This document shows, one piece after another, positions 57,671-64,000 of a DNA stretch of 64,000 nucleotides (within the stretch, counting starts at the first letter, position 1; every line of letters begins with the position of its first letter). The stretch is from Actinomadura macra NBRC 14102 (GTDB lineage: Bacteria > Actinomycetota > Actinomycetes > Streptosporangiales > Streptosporangiaceae): positions 186,001-250,000 of the forward strand of contig NZ_BCQT01000005.1 of assembly GCF_001552215.1 (NCBI RefSeq). The letters run 5' to 3'. The notes beneath the pieces are model-generated. The model saw nothing but the letters and a program-made list of their open reading frames with translations. It had not been told where the DNA came from and made no database searches. Made by a program: the position numbers and the translations under genes.

Positions 57671-58290
57671 GAGGACGTGGCCTCCGCCCTCGGCTCGCTG
57701 CCCGCGGCACGGGCCCGCAGCATGGCGGCGGGGGCGACGTCCTCGATCGGCAGACCGCGCTTGGCGGCGATCTCCTCCGGGCGCTTGAGCGCCTTGAGGC
57801 CCGCGATCGTCGCGTGCACGATGTTGATCGCGTTGTCGCTGCCCAGCGACTTGCTCAGCACGTCGTGGATGCCCGCGCACTCCAGCACCGCGCGCACCGG
57901 ACCACCGGCGATGACGCCGGTACCGGGGCTGGCCGGACGCAGCAGGACCTCGCCCGCCGCGTCCCGCTCCTGCACCAGGTGCGGGATGGTGCCCTGGATC
58001 CGCGGCACCTTGAAGAAGTGCTTCTTGGCCTCTTCGACACCCTTGGCGATGGCCGCGGGCACCTCCTTGGCCTTGCCGTAGCCGACGCCGACGGTGCCGT
58101 TGCCGTCACCGACGATCACCAGGGCGGTGAAGCTGAAGCGGCGACCGCCCTTGACGACCTTGGCGACGCGGTTGATCGCCACGACCTTCTCGATGTACGA
58201 CTGGCCCTTGTCGGCGCCACCGCGGCGGTCATCGCGGCGGCCGTCGCGACGGTCGCCACCCTGACCGCCACCACGCCTCTGCGCTGCCAT
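57667..58290 (-). CDS. rpsE: 30S ribosomal protein S5
   Basis: 207 aa. The core begins [22 protein letters not shown] and contains [18 protein letters not shown] and [21 protein letters not shown]. It helps keep decoding accurate. The first 33 residues are an extension rich in Arg, Gly and Asp ([16 protein letters not shown]), as in many actinobacteria. ATG 58290 has GGAAGG upstream; a longer frame to 58368 lacks family likeness. Confidence 0.97.
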   Translation of the reverse strand: MAAQRRGGGQGGDRRDGRRDDRRGGADKGQSYIEKVVAINRVAKVVKGGRRFSFTALVIVGDGNGTVGVGYGKAKEVPAAIAKGVEEAKKHFFKVPRIQGTIPHLVQERDAAGEVLLRPASPGTGVIAGGPVRAVLECAGIHDVLSKSLGSDNAINIVHATIAGLKALKRPEEIAAKRGLPIEDVAPAAMLRARAAGSEPRAEATSS

Positions 58291-58339
58291 CAGTGGTTCC
58301 TTCCGGTAAAGGTGCTGGGTGGGGGCTGGAGGACGATCA

Positions 58340-58732
58340 TCACAGCTCCAGGCCCCCCTCGCGCGCACCGTCCGCCACAGCGGCGATGCGGCCGTGGTAC
58401 TTGTTGCCGCCGCGGTCGAACACGACCGCGGACACGCCGGCGTCCTGGGCCCGCCGGGCGACGAGCTCGCCGACCTTGCGGGACTTGGCCGTCTTGTCGC
58501 CGGACTCGGCGCGCAGGTCCGCCTCCATCGTCGACGCGGAGGCCAGCGTGTGGCCCTTGTCGTCGTCGATGACCTGGACGAACACGTGCCTGCTGGAGCG
58601 GGTCACGACCAGGCGAGGACGCGCGGCGCTGCCCACGACCTTCTTGCGGACCCGCAGGTGCCGACGCTTGCGCGACAGCGCGCGGCGGCTCGTGGCCTTG
58701 CCGGCCAGGGTCTTGGTGCCTGCCATGATCAC
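58340..58732 (-). CDS. rplR: 50S ribosomal protein L18
   Basis: 130 aa. [21 protein letters not shown], then [16 protein letters not shown] and [27 protein letters not shown] are canonical. L18 binds 5S rRNA. Its start overlaps the rplF stop by 4 nt. A 49-nt gap precedes rpsE. Confidence 0.97.
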   Translation of the reverse strand: MIMAGTKTLAGKATSRRALSRKRRHLRVRKKVVGSAARPRLVVTRSSRHVFVQVIDDDKGHTLASASTMEADLRAESGDKTAKSRKVGELVARRAQDAGVSAVVFDRGGNKYHGRIAAVADGAREGGLEL

Positions 58733-59265
58733 TTACCAGCCTTTCCGACCTTGCGGCGGATCTGCTCACCCTCGTACCGCACGCCCTTGCCCTTGTACGG
58801 GTCGGGCTTGCGCAGCTTGCGGATGTTCGCGGCGACCTCGCCGACCTTCTGCTTGTCGATGCCCTCGACGATCAGCTGGGTCGGCCGCTCCACCGTGAAG
58901 GTGATGCCATCGGGGGGCTCGACGGTGATCGGGTGGCTGTAGCCCAGCGAGAACTCCAGGTTCTTGCCCTTGGCCGCTACACGGTAACCGACGCCCTGGA
59001 TCACGAGGGTCTTCTTGTAGCCCTCGGTCACACCGACGACCATGTTGTTGATCAGGGACCGGGTGAGCCCGTGCAGGGCGCGCACCGTGTTGATGTCGCT
59101 CGGCCGGGACACGGTCACCTGACCGTCCTCCAGCTGAACCTCGATGGGCTCGGCGACGGTGTGCGACAGCGTGCCCTTCGGCCCCTTGACGGTGACCTCC
59201 TGGCCGTCGAGCTTCACCTCGACGCCACCGGGCACGGCGATGGGGAGACGTCCGATTCGAGACAT
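58729..59265 (-). CDS. rplF: 50S ribosomal protein L6
   Basis: 178 aa. Two repeated domains; the start [20 protein letters not shown] and the C-terminal [20 protein letters not shown] are canonical. ATG 59265 is the family start; an in-frame upstream ATG at 59319 would overlap rpsH. L6 lies at the base of the stalk and contacts elongation factors. Confidence 0.97.
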   Translation of the reverse strand: MSRIGRLPIAVPGGVEVKLDGQEVTVKGPKGTLSHTVAEPIEVQLEDGQVTVSRPSDINTVRALHGLTRSLINNMVVGVTEGYKKTLVIQGVGYRVAAKGKNLEFSLGYSHPITVEPPDGITFTVERPTQLIVEGIDKQKVGEVAANIRKLRKPDPYKGKGVRYEGEQIRRKVGKAGK

Positions 59266-59281
59266 TGTTAGAGCCCTCCCC

Positions 59282-59680
59282 TCACCAGACGTAGGCGAGG
59301 ACTTCCCCGCCCACGCCACGCTTGCCCGCCTGCCGGTCGGTCATCAGACCGGAGGACGTCGAGATGATCGCGACGCCCAGTCCGCCGAGGACCTTGGGCA
59401 GGTTGTCCTTCTTCGCGTACACGCGCAGACCCGGCTTCGAGACGCGCTTGATGCCGGCGATCGAACGCTCGCGGGTCGGGCCGAACTTGAGCTCGATGTT
59501 GAGCTTCTTTCCGACCTCGGCGTCCTCCACGCTCCAGCCCGAGATGTAGCCCTCCTGCTGGAGGATCTCGGCGATGTGCGCCTTGATCTTCGAGTACGGC
59601 ATCGCCACCTGGTCGTGGTACGCCGAATTCGCGTTCCGCAGACGCGTCAACATGTCTGCGATCGGGTCGGTCATCGTCAT
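59282..59680 (-). CDS. rpsH: 30S ribosomal protein S8
   Basis: 132 aa. [21 protein letters not shown] and [33 protein letters not shown] are canonical. The start is at 59680; a frame extension to 59704 (MAREGQQA) is unlikely. S8 represses the spc operon in E. coli. It follows rpsNZ with a 136-nt gap that contains GC-rich palindromic pieces. Confidence 0.97.
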   Translation of the reverse strand: MTMTDPIADMLTRLRNANSAYHDQVAMPYSKIKAHIAEILQQEGYISGWSVEDAEVGKKLNIELKFGPTRERSIAGIKRVSKPGLRVYAKKDNLPKVLGGLGVAIISTSSGLMTDRQAGKRGVGGEVLAYVW

Positions 59681-59816
59681 GGCCTGCTGGCCCTCCCTCG
59701 CCACGGTTTCCTCGGGCTGATGTGGTCCCGTGGACCTTTGGCGCGGTCGTGGACACCCTTGCGGGATGCCCGGTGGTTATTACATGCCGGCGCGCCGCCC
59801 CCGGAGGGGCGGGCGG

Positions 59817-60002
59817 CTACCAGCTGGACTTCGTGATGCCGGGCAGTTCGCCGCGGTGGGCCATCTCCCGGAAGCACACACGGCACAGGCCGAACTTCCG
59901 GTAGACGGAGCGCGGACGTCCGCAGCGCGAGCACCGAGTGTACGCGCGGACACCGAACTTGGGCTTGCGCCCTGCCTTGGCGATCAGCGACTTCTTCGCC
60001 AT
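59817..60002 (-). CDS. rpsZ: 30S ribosomal protein S14 type Z
   Basis: 61 aa, the short zinc-binding form, with [32 protein letters not shown] carrying two CxxC pairs. The spc operon copy is normally this form, while a longer zinc-free S14 can exist elsewhere under zinc starvation. It follows rplE by 54 nt. Confidence 0.97.
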   Translation of the reverse strand: MAKKSLIAKAGRKPKFGVRAYTRCSRCGRPRSVYRKFGLCRVCFREMAHRGELPGITKSSW

Positions 60003-60056
60003 GCTCAGTTCTCCTTGATGCGATCCCCGGCCGGTGACCCGGCCGCCACAGGACGC

Positions 60057-60632
60057 TTAGTTGTCCTTGAAGGGGAAGCCCAGGAGCTTGAGCAGCGCCC
60101 GGCCCTCGTCGTCGGTCTTCGCGGACGTCACGATCGTGATGTCCATGCCCCGCTGCCGGTCGACCTTGTCCGGGTCGACCTCGTGGAACATGACCTGCTC
60201 GGTCAGCCCGAAGGTGTAGTTGCCGTTGCCGTCGAACTGCTTCGGCGACAGGCCGCGGAAGTCGCGGATACGGGGCAGGGCGGTGGCCAGCAGCCGGTCC
60301 AGGAACTCCCACATCCGGTCGCCGCGCAGCGTGGTGTGCGCACCGATCGGCATACCCTCGCGCAGCTTGAACTGCGCGATGGACTTGCGGGCCCGGTTCA
60401 CGGCCGGCTTCTGGCCGGTGATCGCCGACAGGTCGCGGATGGCGCCCTCGATCACCTTGGCGTCCTTGGCCGCCTCGCCGACCCCCATGTTGACCACGAT
60501 CTTGGTCAGCCCGGGGATCTGCATGACGTTGGCGTAGCCGAACTGCTCGCGCATCGCCGCCGCGATCTCCTCGCGGTAGCGGAGCTTGAGCCTCGGCTGC
60601 GGGACGGGGCGCTCGGTAACGGTCTCGGTCAT
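60057..60632 (-). CDS. rplE: 50S ribosomal protein L5
   Basis: 191 aa. [26 protein letters not shown], then INMGVGE-like [34 protein letters not shown] and the C-terminal [27 protein letters not shown] are canonical. L5 binds 5S rRNA and contacts the P-site tRNA. It follows rplX with a 5-nt gap. Confidence 0.98.
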   Translation of the reverse strand: MTETVTERPVPQPRLKLRYREEIAAAMREQFGYANVMQIPGLTKIVVNMGVGEAAKDAKVIEGAIRDLSAITGQKPAVNRARKSIAQFKLREGMPIGAHTTLRGDRMWEFLDRLLATALPRIRDFRGLSPKQFDGNGNYTFGLTEQVMFHEVDPDKVDRQRGMDITIVTSAKTDDEGRALLKLLGFPFKDN

Positions 60633-60637
60633 CGGTC

Positions 60638-60946
60638 TCAGATCTCCTTACCGCTGCGGCGCGAGATCCGGACCTTCGTGCCGTCGTCGTTGATCCGGTA
60701 ACCGGCGCGGACCGGCTTGCCGTCCTCGACGAGCGCGACGTTGCTCACGTGCAGCGGGGCCTCGACCGTCACGCGCCCGCTCTCCTTGCCCGCGCGCTGC
60801 TGGTCGGCCTTGATGTTCTTGGTGATGAGGTTGACGCCCTCGACGACGACGCGCTCCGCGCGCAGGTCGACGCGCAGGACCTTGCCCGTCGCACCCTTGT
60901 CCTTGCCGGCGATGACGATGACCTCGTCGCCCTTACGGATCTTCAT
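60638..60946 (-). CDS. rplX: 50S ribosomal protein L24
   Basis: 102 aa. [25 protein letters not shown] is the KOW motif, and [37 protein letters not shown] follows. L24 initiates 50S assembly. ATG 60946 is chosen over the GTG at 60949 because GGAGGT lies six bases before it. The ATG shares its first base with the rplN stop codon. Confidence 0.96.
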   Translation of the reverse strand: MKIRKGDEVIVIAGKDKGATGKVLRVDLRAERVVVEGVNLITKNIKADQQRAGKESGRVTVEAPLHVSNVALVEDGKPVRAGYRINDDGTKVRISRRSGKEI

Positions 60947-61314
60947 CACAGCACCTCCGGCGCGAGCGAGATGATGCGCATGAACTTCTTCTCGCGCAGT
61001 TCACGGCCCACCGGGCCGAAGATACGGGTGCCACGGGGGTCGCCGCCGTCCTTGATCAGGACGGCCGCGTTCTCGTCGAAGCGGATGTAGGAGCCGTCCG
61101 GGCGCCGGCGCTCCTTGCGGGTGCGCACGACGACCGCCTTGACGACGTCACCCTTCTTCACGCCCGCGCCGGGAAGGGCGTCCTTCACCGTCGCGACGAT
61201 GATGTCGCCGACTCCCGCGTAGCGCCGACCCGAGCCGCCGAGAACACGAATGCAAAGGATCTCCTTCGCCCCCGTGTTGTCGGCGACCTTGAGTCGCGAC
61301 TCCTGCTGGATCAC
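60946..61314 (-). CDS. rplN: 50S ribosomal protein L14
   Basis: 122 aa. [40 protein letters not shown] and [28 protein letters not shown] are canonical. L14 forms part of an intersubunit bridge. It follows rpsQ with a 70-nt gap. Confidence 0.98.
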   Translation of the reverse strand: MIQQESRLKVADNTGAKEILCIRVLGGSGRRYAGVGDIIVATVKDALPGAGVKKGDVVKAVVVRTRKERRRPDGSYIRFDENAAVLIKDGGDPRGTRIFGPVGRELREKKFMRIISLAPEVL

Positions 61315-61384
61315 GTCAACTCCTGTTCGTCACACCGGTTCTGCCCGGGACCTCGTCCGGCGGGCAGCCTGGTGGAACCAGTAA

Positions 61385-61654
61385 TTACTTGGCCTTCTCA
61401 AGGATCTCCACCACGCGCCACCGCTTGGTGGCCGACAGCGGGCGGGTCTCCATGAGACGGACGCGGTCGCCGATGCCACACTCGTTGGCCTCGTCGTGCG
61501 CCTTGTAGTTCTTCGTGCGGCGGATCACCTTGTGGTACTTGGCGTGCTTCACGCGGTCCTCGACGGACACGACCACGGTCTTGTCCATCTTGTCGCTGAC
61601 CACGAGACCCTCAAGGATCTTGCGGCTGCTCCGCTGCTGCGTCTGCTCGGTCAT
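61385..61654 (-). CDS. rpsQ: 30S ribosomal protein S17
   Basis: 89 aa. [27 protein letters not shown] and [34 protein letters not shown] are canonical. S17 is a primary 16S rRNA-binding protein. Its ATG overlaps the rpmC stop by 4 nt. Confidence 0.98.
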   Translation of the reverse strand: MTEQTQQRSSRKILEGLVVSDKMDKTVVVSVEDRVKHAKYHKVIRRTKNYKAHDEANECGIGDRVRLMETRPLSATKRWRVVEILEKAK

Positions 61655-61905
61655 TCGTCGTCCTCCACGGCGTCTACTGTCGCGTCTGTGGCGACCGTGA
61701 CGATGCCGAGCTCCCGCTCCCGCATCACGGTGTAGATGCGGGCGATCTCGCGCTTCACGGTGCGCAGACGTCCGTGGCTCTCAAGCTGACCGGTCGCGGC
61801 CTGGAAGCGGAGGTTGAACAGCTCCTCCTTGGCCTCCTTGAGCTTGGTGACCAGGACGTCCTCGGGCTCGGTCCGCAGGTCGTCGGCGGCAAGACCCTTG
61901 GCCAT
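61651..61905 (-). CDS. rpmC: 50S ribosomal protein L29
   Basis: 84 aa. [49 protein letters not shown] is the L29 core, a pair of helices near the exit tunnel. An acidic C-terminal extension of some 15 residues ([13 protein letters not shown]) is present. Start and stop overlap the rplP stop and rpsQ start. Confidence 0.97.
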   Translation of the reverse strand: MAKGLAADDLRTEPEDVLVTKLKEAKEELFNLRFQAATGQLESHGRLRTVKREIARIYTVMRERELGIVTVATDATVDAVEDDE

Positions 61906-62324
61906 CAGGACTCACCCACCTCTCGCTTAACGATCTTGCACTTCATGGGGAGCTTGTGGATCGCGCGCGTGAGCGCCTCGCGGGCCACCTGCTCGTTGGG
62001 GTAGGAGATCTCGAACATCACGCGCCCCGGCTTGACGTTCGCCACCCACCACTCGACCGAACCCTTACCGGAACCCATGCGGGTCTCGGCGGGCTTCTTG
62101 GTCAGCGGACGGTCCGGGAAGATGTTGATCCACACCTTGCCGCCGCGCTTGATGTGACGGGTCATCGCGATACGCGCGGCCTCGATCTGCCGGTTGGTCA
62201 CGTACGCGGGCTCGACCGCCTGAATGCCGTACTCGCCGAACGTCACCTTGGTGCCGCCCTTGGCCATGCCCCGGCGCTTCGGGTGATGCTGCTTGCGGTG
62301 CTTGACCTTGCGAGGGATCAGCAT
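61905..62324 (-). CDS. rplP: 50S ribosomal protein L16
   Basis: 139 aa. [20 protein letters not shown], then [40 protein letters not shown] are canonical. L16 lies at the A-site side of the peptidyl-transferase centre. It follows rpsC with a 7-nt gap. Confidence 0.98.
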   Translation of the reverse strand: MLIPRKVKHRKQHHPKRRGMAKGGTKVTFGEYGIQAVEPAYVTNRQIEAARIAMTRHIKRGGKVWINIFPDRPLTKKPAETRMGSGKGSVEWWVANVKPGRVMFEISYPNEQVAREALTRAIHKLPMKCKIVKREVGES

Positions 62325-62331
62325 GGGTTAC

Positions 62332-63191
<860 letters not shown>

Positions 63192-63192
<1 letters not shown>

Positions 63193-63584
63193 TACCGGGC
63201 CCTCCTCGTCTTCTTACCGCCGGGCGCGGCCCCGCTACCAGCGGAGGCCTCGTCCCGCGACTCCACGACCACGGTGATGTGGCTCGTGCGCTTGTTGATG
63301 CGGTAAGCCCGGCCCTGGGCGCGGGGACGGAAACGCTTGAGCGTCGGCCCCTCGTCCACCCACGCACGGCTCACGACGAGCGTGTCCGAGTCGAGCTTGA
63401 AATTGTGCTCGGCGTTGGCGATGGCACTCGCCAGCACCTTGCCCACCGGCTCACTCGCGGCCTGGGGGGCGAACCGCAGCACCGCCTGAGCCTCCGCGGC
63501 AGGCAGGCCGCGGATGAGGTCCACCACGCGGCGGGCCTTCCTGGGCGTGACGCGGATGAACCGCGCCTGGGCCCTGGCTTCCAT
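63192..63584 (-). CDS. rplV: 50S ribosomal protein L22
   Basis: 130 aa. [25 protein letters not shown] and [29 protein letters not shown] are canonical; this beta-hairpin lines the exit tunnel. ATG 63584 with GAGGGA upstream is preferred over frame-open sequence up to 63659. A 40-nt gap follows rpsS. Confidence 0.97.
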
Positions 63585-63624
63585 CGCTGATCCCTCTCTC
63601 CTACGTGCTTCTAGCTCTGCCTGC

Positions 63625-63906
63625 TCAGCCGCGACGGCTGCGGCGGTCTTCCTTGACATGGCTGCGGAACGTCCGCGTCGGCGCGAACTCGCCGAGCTTG
63701 TGCCCCACCATGGCGTCGGTGATGAACACCGGGACGTGCTTGCGGCCGTCGTGCACGGCGATCGTGTGACCGATCATGTCCGGCACGATCATGGAGCGCC
63801 GCGACCACGTCTTGATGACGTTCTTGGTGCCCTTCTCGTTCTGCACGTCCACCTTCTTGATCAGGTGGTCGTCCACGAACGGGCCCTTCTTAAGGCTACG
63901 TGGCAT
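63625..63906 (-). CDS. rpsS: 30S ribosomal protein S19
   Basis: 93 aa. [22 protein letters not shown], then [48 protein letters not shown] are canonical. It forms the head of the 30S subunit with S13. It follows rplB with a 12-nt gap in the S10 operon. Confidence 0.98.
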   Translation of the reverse strand: MPRSLKKGPFVDDHLIKKVDVQNEKGTKNVIKTWSRRSMIVPDMIGHTIAVHDGRKHVPVFITDAMVGHKLGEFAPTRTFRSHVKEDRRSRRG

Positions 63907-63918
63907 GACGAGCGACTC

Positions 63919-64000
63919 CTACCGCTTCTTCTTGCTGCGACGACGGACGATCAGCCGGTCGCTCGACTTGTTCGCCTGGCGAGTGCGGCCTTCCTTCTTA
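63919..64000 (-). CDS. rplB: 50S ribosomal protein L2, 3' end only
   Basis: The last 26 codons are visible: KKEGRTRQANKSSDRLIVRR then RSKKKR and TAG. This is the standard L2 C-terminus. The rest of the gene, and the remaining S10 operon, lies beyond the right window edge. Confidence 0.95.
   Translation of the reverse strand, partial: KKEGRTRQANKSSDRLIVRRRSKKKR

Overview
The window is very GC-rich and reads as a chromosomal core segment of a filamentous actinomycete. The gene order (guaB3-guaB-DUF5319-rsdA-sigD-groEL/groES, tsaD-rimI-tsaB-tsaE-hydrolase-alr-nnr-glmS, glmM-rpsI-rplM, truA-rplQ-rpoA and the alpha/spc/S10 ribosomal clusters) is the actinobacterial one. A mycothiol-type isomerase, a DUF5753 regulator with DUF397 partners, GroEL1 with a histidine-rich tail and zinc-ribbon forms of S4, S14, L36 and Adk fit the same lineage. 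A Thermomonosporaceae (Actinomadura-like) host is my inference from gene order and repeat style. It has not been tested by a search.

Layout. 1-1197: a membrane-anchored NACHT NTPase cut by the window edge. 1601-8309: glpD, guaB3, guaB, a DUF5319 gene and the sigD-rsdA sigma/anti-sigma pair. 8558-10765: groES-groEL1 with a clear CIRCE operator. 10873-15809: a THUMP-like methyltransferase, a large repeat-built coiled-coil protein and an aminoglycoside-phosphotransferase-fold kinase. 15799-23627: the t6A genes tsaD, tsaB and tsaE with rimI, a hydrolase, alanine racemase and the NAD(P)H-hydrate repair enzyme. 23864-27564: an accessory block (DUF5753 regulator, two DUF397 proteins, an ABC exporter) lying between nnr and glmS. 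27651-41007: glmS, coaA, a DUF4132 protein, a decayed pterin dehydratase, a mycothiol-dependent enzyme, a four-gene double ABC-2 operon, a DUF389 membrane protein, a secreted HNH-like lipoprotein and glmM.

41174-64000: rpsI-rplM, a CAP-domain protein, two tandem paralogous membrane-anchored proteins, truA, then the alpha operon (rplQ, rpoA, rpsD, rpsK, rpsM, rpmJ, infA), three accessory genes, map, adk, secY and the spc and S10 clusters down to the 3' end of rplB. Almost all housekeeping genes are on the minus strand. Many have 1-4 nt overlaps, indicating translational coupling.

The least ordinary signals are: two families of dispersed intergenic repeats, one with a roughly 100-nt copy at each end of the window; a tandem structured duplication before a metallophosphoesterase gene; the 549-aa coiled-coil protein built of 8 heptads and then 15 hendecads; the tandem Pro-rich membrane paralogues; and the NACHT protein. 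I found no rRNA or tRNA genes, CRISPR array, transposase or phage genes.
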